The position numbers were made by a program, and so were the translations under genes. From Crotophaga sulcirostris (taxonomy: Eukaryota > Chordata > Aves > Cuculiformes > Crotophagidae), in the NCBI GenBank assembly GCA_013397455.1, contig VYZB01001112.1:1-64000 (forward strand): a stretch of 64,000 nucleotides of DNA. The letters run 5' to 3'. The notes under the pieces were generated by a model that searched no databases, was not told where the DNA came from, and saw only the letters and a program-made list of their open reading frames with translations. Below are positions 22,962 to 36,053 of the stretch, one piece after another. Within the stretch, counting starts at the first letter, position 1. Each line of letters opens with the position of its first letter.

Positions 22962-25900
22962 GAAACCACAAGATTAGGAGATGAATGACTTGGCTTTTAT
23001 TTTTTTTTCTTTTTAATTTATTTCCTCCTAAGCTTGAAAGCCACAAGAAGATAATCAAAACTCCAATTCCAGAAAAACAGCCTGTCAAAAAACTTTACTG
23101 TACATTTTCTAGAACAACCTAAACCCTAAAAAGGGACACTAAAGGGAGTACACGAAAGATGAATGCCTACTAGATTATTTTCTCTGAACAGCAATCTGTT
23201 TATTACTGCTATATAATTTTAACCTTTAGGTGAAAAAAATCCTGTTGTATTTATGTTAATTTTGTTGTATACTTACTATATTATAACTTATTTTTATAAG
23301 CTCTTCAAAACTCTTCAAAAGGATTAATTTAATTTTCTGTATCTTCCCAGGGAAGGCACAACCTCAGTAAAACAGAGAGTTATGAACCACTTTCAATTGC
23401 CCAGCAATCATTTTTCAAGCCAGACAGTATGTAAATTCAACCAAAGACTTCAATTTGGTATCTTTCATAATCAACCAGTGACAATACAAAAAAGAGCTCC
23501 TTGAAAGCTCTTATCTCAAAAGTTTCAAGCACAAGTATTTTACTATGGTAGAATATGCCCAAAGAATAATTCTTGTTGAGCCACCATGGAAGGGAAGATA
23601 GTTAGCTAGTTCAAGAAATATTTTAAAATGTATAACTGTGGAGTGGTTACATAGAAATAAAAGCAGGAGTACACTATTGAGTACTTTGTATATCAGTGAA
23701 GTATTGTATGTGCATTTTCAAGCATGCAATAAGCCAGTAAAATGTTCCTTGTGATTCTATTGAAGTAGAAAAGGCACATTAGCTCAGTTAACTCACCTTC
23801 AGTCGACCTGTAGCAGGGTTCCCTGTACAACTTGTGTATTCTTGGGGACTGTAGAAGTGTCTTTTCAGGGTGTACAAGATTGTGCTCTAGGAAAGTCAGC
23901 TATCGAACAGACCAGTCTGGTTGGTGGTGGGGTCACAGTCTGATGCCTCCTCTCTCCCCTGCTGCTCCTCAGCTGTCATTCACCCACGTCTATGTCACTC
24001 AGTAGCACTGGCATATCTGGTTCTCTAAGGATTATAGGGAAGTGAAGCATGCATCCTGCTGTTTTAAGTTTCTGGATTACGTTATGCATAAATTACTTAT
24101 ATGTGTGTCTGAGTGTATTTCTTAAATAGAAAATATATATTGTGTGATGTGTTTAGCTGACAGCCTTGTGGACACTTGCATGAAAAACCATATTGGCACT
24201 CATTTTCAAGCTGTCTTGTGGAGAATACAACACAAATTAAATACAATTAATATTTGTCATTCACCAGAAGAATCTCAATGCTTCCATTTTCCCTGTGAAA
24301 ATAGCAGCAACACTTGTTGTGGTTCTCTTTCTTCACCTTCTTTACTCCAAATAAAGTCAACAGATGTCCTTAAAATGCTCCCATCAATGAGGATATCTTT
24401 ATTGAAAACAGGGATATAACTTTGTTGCAGGCATGCTAAACTGGTAATAATTCTGTACAGAAAAGTTGCAGTGTGAAATTTAGAAGTACCTTTTTTTCCC
24501 TTTGTAAGATTGACAACAAATTCAATATGAACTTTTTTTAAGGGTTGCAAAATACTATTTGCCTTGCTGGATACCAGAGGCTTCTGTGGTATTTTTTTTC
24601 CATTTTCTAGTCACGTAGGAATTTTCTTTGTGTTTTACATTAATGACTGATCTTGGTTCAAGTTAAAACACAGGACTGGCCTGGTGACGCTGTGCTGCTT
24701 TACGCTGCATGTGACCTTGGAGCTGTTAAACAGTGTCTCAGAGAAGCAGATGTGCAGGGAGGAGCAATACATGCCTTAATGAGAACTGCAGTCTTCCTTG
24801 TGCTCCTAATGGTTTTAGCTTTCCAATGATCAAGCATTATTGATTTTCCTTCTCTTCTTCTCTTGTGTTGAGACTATTTCCTGTGACTTGTGGTGAGCTA
24901 AATGCTAAGCCATTGCATTAGCAGAAATCCTTCTCCCAGCACAGATAAGGGGAACCACTCGGTTTGCTCTCTTTATAGGTGCTACTTCTTTTTTTCTTTG
25001 TTTGTGTTTTTTTTTTTTTCGTCGAATATATGTGTCTGTAGCAATGTGGTTGTCCCCCAACTGCAGCAAAGCAAACCAAATGTACATGCTCAGTGTTGCT
25101 GTGCTCCTTGGGCTCAGAAATAGCACTGGGACTGTGGTTGCATCGCTCTGTGTAATTCAATGTCAGGCACCCTTACAGTCATGCATATTGGTAATTCCTT
25201 TGGTCGGCCTTTCTTTGTGGTCTCCATGGCAACTGTTTCCATTGCTATTAGCATCTCTGGGACCCAGCCTTGCTCCCATGTGTCTCAGCTGCTCCTGTCC
25301 TAACACAGCAATTAATAGCTGTGGTGTCACCATATTTAGTTACCTTGTGCTCTCTCTATTATTTGTCTCTGAGACAAATGTCTTTACGGTGCCCTCAGCT
25401 ACCCCTGAATGTGCTGCTCCCTCCCTTCATCCGGGGAGGTCACAGGGGAAGCTCAAGTCTCTGCCACCCAGGCCACTCTGGACTGAAGTGCCTGTGGATG
25501 CTGGTTATGGGTGTCAGCCCTTGCACCCACTGTGTGCCAGCTCCACTCCTTCACTTTCCTCTGCTTTCACTGCAAATGAGCAAGGAGAGGCATTGTGGAG
25601 GGCCCTGGCAGTAGCTCAGCCCCACTGGCACAAGTTTGAGCGATTAGGCCCACCCCCACATTTTAAAATACCCTCCAATTATATAAGCGTGGAGGGAAAT
25701 GCAATTTTAAAGTGCTTACATACGAGGATCTCTGAATAACATCGCAGACTGGCCACTGGAAGTACTGGAAGAACTTTCCTACCAAAATGCCCCATTAAAA
25801 GACATTTTTAAGAAAACTTCTTCTGAAAAAAGAAATACAACATTTTGAAATCCTTAAGTCTATATTTACAAGCAAAGACTATCAGTCATATTAAATATAT

Positions 25901-26147
25901 GAAAAATAAAGCTTTTACAAGATTTCATGAGATGATTACTAAGAAAATCCTGATTTCCAAACTAGTCTCTGCCATTTCATCTTCAGTATGATAGTCTCTT
26001 GGTGTTAACTGCAGTCACGCAGGAAGATTGTCTGTAATTTTTTCTGTTTGGATTTTCCTTTTTTTTTTTTGTCTCTTGGTATAGCAGCGGAGAGCAAATG
26101 CTAAATCTTGAGAATGTATCTTAAGGAGCAAAGCACACATCCCATAG
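22962..26147. other. Non-coding stretch with a T-rich tract and a GC-richer patch
   Basis: No transposon is recognised. A T-rich tract at 24986-25020 is followed by a GC-richer patch (about 25050-25660) holding the longest reading frame of the window, 245 codons from 25002 to 25739. That frame starts inside the T tract (four Phe codons) and shows no domain, signal peptide or known motif, so I do not call it a gene. A site resembling an RFX X-box, GTCTCCATGGCAAC, lies at 25220-25233. Confidence 0.5.
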
Positions 26148-26511
26148 TGTAGTAAGAAAAGTCCCGGAGTCAAGGATCGATCCTCATAGGGGCATGGTCA
26201 AAGCTCCTTTATTCTATTTCCAGGCTACATTATCTAGCGTTTTTCCGAGAGTACATGTGTCCACACAACCTGCAAGCCACAGGTGATTCCATTCTCCATC
26301 CTCTCACGATTTGTCCATGCGAACAATTAACATCATTCATCTGTAGTTCATCCTGTCGCTTCTCCCCGCTGCTTCCTCAGTCTCCTGCTTCTGTGTCTGC
26401 TGCTGCCTTATCACTTTGCTTTCTCTTCTCAAACCTCCACCGCATACCTGAAATACCTCCAAGCCTGGCTGGTTCAAGGGCAAACATCCTTTTCACAGAA
26501 ACCCTTCTACA
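26148..26511 (-). mobile_element. Solo LTR, ERVK-like, with perfect 6-bp target duplication
   Basis: The element begins TGTAG and ends CTACA, a perfect 5-bp inverted terminal repeat containing TG...CA. CCATAG stands directly before it (26142-26147) and directly after it (26512-26517), which is a perfect 6-bp target-site duplication. Sense is the minus strand: AATAAA lies there (complement of 26208-26213), about 60 bases before the element's 3' end. The length of 364 bp and the lack of internal sequence indicate a solo LTR left by recombination between two LTRs. A 6-bp duplication is characteristic of class II (ERVK/alpharetrovirus-like) integrases, and the class call rests on that. A second copy of the family lies at 1-126. 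Confidence 0.92.
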
Positions 26512-27437
26512 CCATAGTTCTGGTTGAGAAACCTGCATGTAATATTACTTCTTCCCAAAGCCCTTCCTTGTACCATTAAGCGCTTGAGTATCTGATGCTT
26601 TAAATTCTGAAAAGGATGGAGAATCATCCTGATAAAGCTCCTTTTTATTTTTACCCACTCTGCAACAGTATTCATTGAAGGTGCTGTTACTTTATGCTTT
26701 TTAGTAATCAGGGCTGCAAACTGAAAATGTCCCTTAGCATGCAGGAGGAGGTGGAAGGTGCAATGTGATCCCACATGCCACAACTACTGCTGCAGTAGCT
26801 CTGCCCCTCCCACCCCCACCTCCCCTTCTGCCTACCCCTTCCTTTTCCCCACATCACAGATAAAAGCAAGTGCAGTCTTTAGTCGGCAAGACCTGTGTCT
26901 ACTGAATGCTGCCGTGTCCAGCCAAACAGTTATCTAGAAAAACAAGAGAGACTGTCGCAAAATCAAACATATTGGAGAATTGTATTAACATCAAATGAAA
27001 CTGCCCCGTGAAAAAAGGTATTTGTGCTGCAGGGAAAGCTAAATTTAAACAGAAGCAGTCTAGATGCAGCAGAGGAAAGGCAGGTAGAAATAGCCAGCTC
27101 TGTGCTCTGTGCAGGCCCAGCCTGACTCCCACTGGTCCTTGTCTTAATGCTGGTTCTGCCTGCTTCACTGTGGCCCCTTGATTGCTTCCCAAGGAACTGT
27201 TGTTGCAGTGCACTGTCACTGAGGCTGCACCTCAGTGGCAGTCTGAAAGTGGTCTGTCTGGAGGCCAGCTGCTTACCACCACGGCCTCATGGGCCAGAAA
27301 CTGGTCTTCACCTCCAAACTAAGTTGTATGCCATTTCTCTAGCGGAAGAAATCTCTGGACCTCTCCTAGCCTGGGCTAGCAGCATTTCAGCAGGGCTGCT
27401 CCTTGGAGCAGGGCAGACCTGTGCCAGGAGAGGTCCT
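26512..27437. other. Non-coding stretch, no recognised feature
   Basis: It contains a C/T-rich segment at about 26795-26860. Frames of about 100 codons on both strands near 26900-27490 overlap and show no motif. The last bases lead into a CR1 tail. Confidence 0.55.
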
Positions 27438-27528
27438 AAACTAGTGGTAGGTGTCCCTGCCCATGACACAGGGGTTGGAACTGGATGATCTTTAAGGTCC
27501 CTTCCAACCCAAACCATTCTATGATTCT
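27438..27528 (+). mobile_element. CR1 LINE, extreme 3' tail
   Basis: A 5'-truncated copy retaining only the end: 'ctagtggtaggtgtccctgc', 'ggggttggaactggatgatc', 'ttaaggtcccttccaaccc' and a single 'attctatgattct' tail unit. Very short CR1 copies like this are common in birds because target-primed reverse transcription often aborts. Confidence 0.93.
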
Positions 27529-30500
27529 AAACATTGATCAGCATTATATTACGTCCCAGCACTGTCAGTGGATCAGTACAGACACAACCTCAAAACGCAC
27601 TGAAGTGTAGGACAGATGTGGCAATCCAAGCTAGTCCCTGAACTAAAAACATTGTATTAATAACTGACATGCATGCTGTCTAGCATCATGTGCCAGAGCA
27701 AGTGATACAGGGCCTTGTCTTCCTTGCAATGCAAGTCATGAACTCCTATTCCCTCTCTCAGCCTTTGCAGTATGTTCTCTTGACTCCTGGAAAATGGTTT
27801 CTCTCCACAATTCCCCTAATTTTTTAAAGTGCTACTTTAATTTTACATCTTCTACCCTGTTTCCTGGAAAACCTACTGGTTTACTAAGAATTTGAAAATA
27901 TTAGGAAGATTTATTTTGTATGCTTTGTTCTTAAGAAAATAAAGATTCTAGTGGAAACTCTGTAAACCTAAACTTAAAGAATTTAAAATCTGTGTGTAGG
28001 AATATTGTTTAATTCTTTTGCCGGGCATGAAAGGACATGAAAGATCACATATAACTATTGTGGTACATATGGACTCATGTGGCAGTGTCTGAATTAAATT
28101 TAGACTTTTCCTGCATTACAGTGTGATTGGATCCAGTGTTGCAGTTCATTGCTTGTCTGTATTTACAGATTAAATTATAATAAATGCCTGGTGGTGAAAT
28201 GACTGACAGTTAATGATCAGATTCAATTACCATTGACTGAAGCAAAGTGAAATAGAAAAAATTGGCTAGGGATGTTTATCACCAATAGAGCTTGCACAAT
28301 GCGGTCAAAAGAAGTGCAATGCATTCCCAGCTAGCGTGGAGTTGATTTAACATCACACCACCTGGCTGCTTTGCGATTCATGCTTTCAGTCTGCTTTTCA
28401 TTATGGGAGTGCATTACATACTTAGCATGAGAGCACTGCAAAAATTATTTTTGTTAAGGCAGACGATGTTGTAACTTCTTTGTGGACAAACCAACAACTA
28501 GAGTCAATGGGTCTATGCTAGCATCTGTCTGTAGCCTGTAGCTACTATGGAAGGTATTTATGCTAGTTTCTAGTTTCACACTGGATAAGTGTTTCTATTG
28601 GTGGTTGGCTAACATGCAGTGGAAGGGCTTGTGACACAAAACATTTATGTCAGCATATGAACTTTTCATTTGCCCTGAAGATGGTTTTTTAGATGTATGT
28701 ACTAAGCTATGTGAAGAACAAATGATGAAAAAAGAAACAAAACCCCCCATATCTTCTGCAAGTTAGAGTTATAGAAGTGTGTTGCAAATTTCAGATTTCT
28801 GTTTAATTTCACCCAGTCTGGACTTGAAAAGTCCATCTGGCCCATTCTTCAGTAAAAGGGAGGAAGCATCACCGCCTTTGAAGGACCAGTAGTAGGTTAA
28901 TGGGGAGATTCCCACGCAAAATGGCTGTGAGGTCTGCTGTCAAAATGCGTTTTTGTCAAAAAAGAGAAAATATCTGTTATGCCTGATGAAGATACAATTG
29001 TAAAATATTTTCAAGAAAAAAGAGTAATATGAAGTTTAATGAAAAATATTTTAATAAAAATCCTGGAATGCTGGACTTTTCCGAGTTCTAAACAGTGATT
29101 CTGAAAATAAGAGTGTAAGAAGGTATGGTATATCAGAAACCAGGTGTGCCTGAGTGTGCAGTTTTAAAATCTTTCTGTGTTAAGACTGAACTTTCTGTGG
29201 TGGTTTTGTGGTCCTAAATGCTCTCTTACATGATTCAGGTATTCAAATCTCAAGTCAAGACAGATAATCCAGAAAGCTCATTCTCAAAATCACTTAATGG
29301 ATTTTTTATAGAAGCATTCCACAAAATATATCCAGTGGTATTGAACTGATCCAATTTCAGATGTGCTCCAAAAGTGTGCAGAAACAAAGTCTTCGATAGT
29401 GATGTGTTAGCATCATCACCAGGCACTAAGTTTAGTTTCTCAGGCAAGTGAAATCCAGCAGATACCACATCTTGCCTGCTCACTCATCATGCATAATTTA
29501 ATTTCTAATAGTCTGGATTTACTGGTGCTTTCACGTGCTGCTTGTTTCACCGCTATAATACAAGATCTCTTGTTTAAGGTAGAAAATTTTATTTCCTGTT
29601 GATACCAAGGCCTTTGTGTTTTCTCACATCCTTCTGCATTCTATGTCTCAGCTCCTATTTTAAATTATTGTGGTTGCAAACCACAACCAATTTACAGCAA
29701 CAGGAATGTAATTAAAAATTACAGCCATAGCAGCTGTACTGAAAATACAGTCTTTCCCTATAACAGTTAATGACAGATCTTGTGCTAATCTGCATGCAAA
29801 ACATGCTTCTTTAAAGGCTTTTTCTAATATGAAAGGGAATGAAAACCCATTAGTAACTATATTCTACTACAAGGTTTTGAAAAATGAAGGCAGACCTCCC
29901 CCCTTCTGTCTCCTGGAAATTGCATCCCTGATGTCTGGGAATCTGTAAAATGCAGATGATTTGTGTCACCGGCAGTCTTCAGGTCCCTGAGAACCAGCAA
30001 TGGAAACCTTCATGAGGAAGTCTCTAGGGGTTCAAGCACAATCATCTACTGTGGAATAACTGGATAGAGGGATATTTACTGTGTCGTTTTTCTCAAACTG
30101 TGGTAAATAGAAAGTTCACAAAAGAAAGGAAAGAAAGTATGAGTGAAAAAGTAAGGAAAGGCTATCAATTCAACGTAAAATAGTCTTATTGTCCTCAAAA
30201 TCCTTAGATGAGGAAGACGACGGCTGCAGAGACAGTATGAGCCCAATTGTTTCGAAATCCCTGTGGTTAATAAAAACAAAACCTGTAATGCTTCAGGAAC
30301 TTGAGAGGAGATCTATTTTTTTTTAAAATTTTTCAACACTTTTCCTTCAGAAAATACTTTCATTTTTTCTTGAAACTGAAGCTTTCTGCACGTGTGCATG
30401 GATTTCACTTGACATGTACAAGAAATAAGTACCTTGATGAAATGGAATATTTTGATATTTTTATTCCTAAAGATTTTCAAATTTTTATCATCATATAAAA

Positions 30501-32822
30501 AATCAGTTTTGGAATGAAACATAAAAATTACTTAACCGTAAATGCTTGTTTGAAAAATGCGCTTTCTGGGTGGACAGAAAACATGTAGACGATTCTATGC
30601 TACTACAGTTTTCCCTGTAACCAGGTGGGAAAATATGAAAGTAGAAACAAACAAGCATGCTTCTAGTATTAAGTCCTCTCCCAGGGGCACTACTATGTCT
30701 TTTACTTTTGTTTTGAATGCTGCTTGGATGCCAAGTGTCACCAGCAGAATTTTAGGTTCATCGGTAAGGATTTATGAGAGGCTACTAAGAGCATTTTCAG
30801 GCTCACTTTTAGTCTATCATCCATTAAGGGAAGACAGAGCTATTCACACAATCAATTTGGCAATCACTCATATAGGGTGTAAAAACCTAATGTATGGGAA
30901 TGGTGGTTTGCCACATCTGCTTTTCACCAGGCTGAAGGACAGTGTGCATAAAGACAAATCCCAGGCTCCTTCTGTATGTGTGCAGCATGCTGTGGAGGTT
31001 TTGTTGTTTGCTCCTTCTTTGTTCCATAGGCAACGTTGAGCTGAGATTCTTGGTTGGACAAGGTACGAGTTGTCTGTCTTACAATGGGCTATTCAATTTA
31101 GTTTGGTGCAATAAATACCCAAACAAAACGAACTTTCTTGGTAATCTAGGGAAAAGGAGATCATTAAGGGGCTTCAGGTTGAAGTTTTAAACCTGAAAAC
31201 ATTCACGTTTATGCTTTCCATGCCACTTCCATAAATTCTTAGCAGTCTTAAAGCTCTGTCTTATCAATTGGGATTAGTAGTAAAGTTTCGCCAGCAGTCG
31301 TCATGTCCCATCTGGTGCTCTCAGTGCAGTCACTGTAGGTTGCCTTTCTGTGAAGAAAATCTGAGGGAGCAGGTTGAGGTACTTGGATTTCAGGGGAGCT
31401 AGGAAGGTTGGGTCGGAAAGCTGAACCACATGGACTTTAGAGAGGACTGGTTTTGGTGAGTGGTGGCCTTCAGTGTAACTCACAACATAAGAGGGAGACA
31501 AACCAGGGATGGTAATGAGGTGGAAGCGAAGAGTAGTTCAAAGACATTATTTGCATTGCATCATGGATACTTCTTTAATGCATCTTGGTACAGCCACAGG
31601 TGCCAGCACTGAAAATCTTATATCTTCACTAATGTCTGCCTCCCCTGCCTACCCATCAGTGCTGTCGTCGCTCTCAGCAGTGTCTCTGTCAGGTGCAGGA
31701 AATGGAAACAGCAAAAAGTGGAGGGCAGTCTCAAACCACAGACTGAAACAGTAGATTTTTTCCCTTCCCATTTCTTTCTCCTACAGGGCACGTAGGCTTT
31801 ATTTTCACAAACTGATCATATAAGAGCTAAAACAAGACTCCAGAAAAACCCTACTGCAATTACTTCCCCACCACTGAAACATGGAAATCCTGATATTTCT
31901 GTGTTGTCTGTGATGAAGCAGGAACTTGTGAAAGCTGTATGTTTTCCCAAGAGCATTTTGTGTATATGTGCAGGGAGAAGGAGGTGTGGCTGCACTGTGA
32001 TGCTAGTCTGGTGGCATCACCTGGTTTGTCTGTACAGCTGGTACTGCCTCTCCTGCCATGATGCCTGGTTCTTTATCTGCTCCTGTTCTAAAGGAGTCAG
32101 AAATCAATCTTTCCTTCTCTATCAAAACCTCTACTGGTGAAATCTTGCCTAGTTCTTTCAGCTAGGACCAAACTTCGATTTCCTTCTCACACTAAGTGTA
32201 TTTACACCACTTTAACAGCTCCTGTTTCTCATAAGAAAAGAATAGGATATGTTTGAAAATACTTCATAGAACGTGGGACAGATAAAACTTCTAAAACTCC
32301 TTGTGCAGGATGCGGCTTGACCCCACCTGTTTTGCTGTACTCCAGAATGGCAAGTTCTTTCACTGAATTTTTAAGGATGGGATTCACTGCCCTCTTCAGC
32401 ACCTTTTGTTTGCCAATATTACAGCCTCCCTCCCTAGTTGCTCCTGACACTGCTGGGTGACAACCAGTAAAGTAACTTGCTTGTGTGCATGTTGACCTGC
32501 ATGAGCTATACAGCTTCAGTAACATCAGTACTGAATGTTCTGCTCTGTGGTATCTCTAATGGTATATTAATACTTCAGTGTAATTTACTGACTGGCTAAT
32601 GGATAAAACCAAACCAGATTATCAAGAGGCCATCCTAGTCCGTACATTGTTAGTTGCTTTTCTTCAGAAAAAGATCTTATCCCACACCAAGACAATTATA
32701 TTGGTCCACCTCTGCATAGGTCAAGTCTCCAAAATAAAGTATACTAAAGAAATAAATGAGTGAGACTAGGGTAATACAAATTCTTTCATCTAAAAATATC
32801 CTGTAGGGATGCAAAATTGCAC
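27529..32822. other. AT-rich stretch without recognisable transposons
   Basis: About 5.3 kb with no CR1 or LTR hallmark. The longest frame, 160 codons at 30557-31039, has no recognisable domain and is compatible with chance. The part at 28060-28480 has dense TAAT- and TGACAG-type motifs and little low-complexity sequence, and is discussed as a possible conserved non-coding element. Confidence 0.5.
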
Positions 32823-33417
32823 TGGGTCTGGCTATGATGATAACTTTCTCCACAGTGGCACTCGTGATGCTGTACTGTGTATTTCTAGTAGAATGGTGTT
32901 AATAACACACTGGCGTTTTAGCTACTGCTGGGCAGTACTTACATAGCATCAAGTCTGCCTCTTCAACTAACCCCCCCCACCAAGGCTGGTAGGCTGGGAG
33001 CAGGCAAGAGGCTGGTAGGGGACAGAGCCAGCACAGCTGACCTAAGCTGACTGAAGCAGTATTACATACCATATGGTTTCATGCTCAGCAGTAAAACTCA
33101 AGAGAAAGGTGGAGTTCCATGTATGTGTGTGTGCATTCGTTACTACAATATTTTTCTTCTGAAGCAACTGCCACATACGCTGAGGCCCCACTTCCCAGAA
33201 TGTGGCTGGACATCATCTGTTGATGGGAAGTGAAAAATAAATCTTGTTTTCCTTTGCTTCCACGTGCAGCCTTTGCTTTTCTTTATTACACCAACTTCAT
33301 CTCAGAGATCCATGAGATTTTAATCCTCTTTTCTCCGCTACCTTGTCCTGCTGAGGAGGTGGAGTGTTTGAGCAGCTTGGTGGGCACCTGGCAGCCAGCC
33401 AAGATCAACCCACCACA
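32823..33417 (+). mobile_element. Solo LTR, avian ERVL-like, near full length
   Basis: It starts 'tgggtctggctatgatg' and ends 'gatcaacccaccaca', with TG...CA termini. Blocks in order are 'ctccacagtgg', 'ggtgttaataacacactgg', 'gctactgctgggcagtactt', 'taccatatggtttcatgctc', 'gatgggaagtg', AATAAA at 33236-33241, a T-rich segment, and 'gcagccagccaagatcaacc' at the end. This is the arrangement I recall for a common avian ERVL-type LTR. The last part matches, inverted, the fragment at 47254-47475. No internal retroviral region adjoins it. Flanks TGCAC and GTTTC do not match, so the target duplication has decayed. Confidence 0.8.
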
Positions 33418-35302
33418 GTTTCCTTACAAGTGGTGCAAGTCTTTTTCTTTCACATCCTGAGCTAGAAGGCATCAGCAAAGCCATTCTGCACTGCTGAGAA
33501 AGCCTAACATCTCGGCAGGCGTTTCTGATGGCAGAGCAGAACGTGCAAGGACAATGATGGCGAAGTAAGCAAAGGTCAAAATCTTTAGCATCTTCATTGC
33601 ATTGTGCACCCTTTTAAGCAAAGCTTGCTCCTGGTTTTTCCTTTCCAACTAGTTCTTAAGTGGCACAGCATGCTCTCAAAACATGTATAGGATGGTAGGT
33701 GTACCTCCAGGGTGTGGAAATGCACACACAGAAAGATTAAAGCCTGCAACAAAGCAGACAGAGCTGTAATTATTGCATAACTACACAACAGCAAAGGCAA
33801 GAGGTGAACAGCCTTCTTCTCAGTGAAATGCCGCAAGGAGGTTAACCCGTGTTCTGTGCTAAACCTTGAACAGCTGCAGCTGTTTAGCCAGATAAAAAGT
33901 AGACATGAAAAATCTACAGTAGAAGAGAAGAGGGTGAGAAATCAAGTTCAGTCTTAAAGGTGTAACATTTGCGTGCCCAGAGGCCATTGTGGTACCGTTT
34001 ATGAACGTGAATTAAGGCTCAGGGGCAGCCTCTGAACTCCATCTGGATGATAAATGCAATGTACAACTAACCTGAACAACAAAAAACTCTGCTGACAGAT
34101 TTTGTATGAGTATATTGATTTCCCTTTTTGTGGCTTTGTGTGCACAACCCAAAGAACGAGCTTTGTTATTTATTTCAATGTTAGCAGCAAAAAGCAGTTC
34201 TTGGGATTCTGCCCAATATTTATGGTTTTTACATGCATGGCTCTGTCAGTAATTCACCTCCTGCAATAAACTGCTTCATCTTAGAGAATGCAGAGATCCC
34301 CACGGCTGGAGGTATCTTCCCAAATCATCTCAAAAGCTACATAAGAAAAATAAACAAGCAACTTTGTCTTCTGTCAAGCCAGGTGGCAGACCTCACCTGT
34401 GGGAATAAACTCCATCAGAGAAAACTCCTGATCACCTCCCATGTGCCTCTGCCTCCCAGCAAGACATCGAGTGACTGGTGCAAACTGCTAGAGAGAGCTT
34501 GTCTCTACCAGAGCCTGCACAACAGCCAGAGGAAGTCTTCCATGAAAACAGCAATCATGGGTGTAAACATCACAGCAGCCCCTGAGCTAAGGGCACAATC
34601 ATGCTGCTTCCAGAAGCACATCTGGCAGCAGCTGTGCAGGCACAGGCTTGCCCAGAGTCAGGTGCTCACTGCTGCAGACCAGTCCTGGGCCTCAGCAGAG
34701 CTTGTTGGTCCAGCAGGTGCAGATGGGAGCCTATTAAACTGCTGACCAATAAGGAGAGCAAATGCAGGCATCACCTCCACTGTATTTTGCTTACCATGCT
34801 GGTAGCTGCTCAAAACTTGCTTCAGCAAATGCCTTGATCTTAGATAGGATGATTTTTAAAGGGTTTTTGGTTTTGTTTTTTTTTTTTTATGGAAGAAAGG
34901 AAAGAGGGAGAAGTAAAGAACAGAAATATAATATTTTTCAAAAAAAGCAAGAACGATCAAATAACTTGTCAGCTACCTAACTTTTTAAAAATGGCTGGCC
35001 TGCCTCTTTGGAGTAAATGTCCATGCTTACATAAATGCAGAATAACTTGGTAGACATAATATAATTTATTCCTCATCCTCACAGAGATATCCAAAATAGC
35101 TTTATGGTTTCTTGTCTGAAGTTTGCATCTCTAAGTGCTTAAGAAAGAAGGTATTCCACAGAACCACAGCTTGATTTTAGTCAACTTCAGCTGCGTGGTG
35201 TGGTAGAAAACAAATTACCTGCTTACCTTTTGCTAAATCTGGAACTTTAATTAACAAAAATAAGTTCTCTTGCAAGTAGCAAATGGAACATTTTTTTCTC
35301 CA
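33418..35302. other. Non-coding stretch, no recognised feature
   Basis: A 170-codon plus-strand frame (34233-34745) is the second longest in the window. It has no domain or repeat pattern, and a frame of this length is expected about once by chance in 64 kb of this composition (my rough estimate). A T run lies at 34874-34889. Confidence 0.55.
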
Positions 35303-36053
35303 TGTCATGGTTTAGCCCTGACCCGGCTAATTTCAGCAGCTAAAACTGTGCAACTGGGCTCACAAATTCCCTTCCTTCTCCTCAGAGGAAGGGGAGGAGT
35401 AAAATGAGAGGAAAAAGGCTTGCGAGTTGGAAACTAAAACTATATCTTTAATGAAATTATAATTAATATTTATCAATATTAACAATGATGATGATAATTA
35501 TTATAATTATGAAAATTATGAAAATAATTATAAAGTAATGAAATATGTACAAATATCTGAGATCGTACCCCCTCACTCCACCCCTTGATGACCATACGTC
35601 ACCACGACTGCTGTAGAGCAGACATGAGGGAGTGGGTCCAAGGCATGGAGGGAACTGGAGTCAGGAATGCACAGATCCGGAATCAGGAGCAATCAGAAAG
35701 AGGAGGTCCTCACTGGACATCGGCCATCACAGAAGAGTGAGACCCCCGTGATCTCTCAATTTTATACCAAATATGACGTGTACGGAATGGAACACTCTGT
35801 TGGTCAGTTTGGGGTCACCTGTACTGTCTGCCCCTCTCTGCAGGTGCTGCCTTTTTCACTAGCCTGAAGATGGCCTTGGTTACTAGAGGAGTAAGTATAA
35901 ACATTGGCCTTTCTGCATATCAGTGTGCCATGCTATCAATTCTATAGAGAAAGTGTCTGAAAAACCATGCAGTTAGCTTTCAGAAAATGAAGTTACTTTA
36001 GGCTAGGCTAAGCCAGAGTCAGGAAACTGACCCCATTAACTCAAACCATAACA
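35303..36053 (-). mobile_element. Solo LTR, ERVL-like, with perfect 5-bp target duplication
   Basis: It starts TGTCATGGTTT and ends AAACCATAACA, an imperfect inverted terminal repeat (10 of 11) with TG...CA. CTCCA is present directly before (35298-35302) and directly after (36054-36058), a perfect 5-bp target duplication. Sense is the minus strand: TATAAAA (complement of 35760-35766) is followed about 310 bases downstream by ATTAAA (complement of 35447-35452), as expected for promoter and poly(A) signal. An AT-rich segment of TAAT/ATTATAA units (about 35440-35545) lies inside. At 751 bp with no gag, pol or env beside it, it is a solo LTR. A 5-bp duplication fits class III (ERVL), though other classes can make 5 bp. 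Confidence 0.9.

Noticed and set aside
30557..31039. 160-codon plus-strand reading frame
   Set aside because: No recognisable domain, no CpG-rich promoter and no splice-site pattern that would make it an exon.
34233..34745. 170-codon plus-strand reading frame
   Set aside because: No domain, signal or repeat pattern. A frame of this length is expected about once by chance in 64 kb of this composition.
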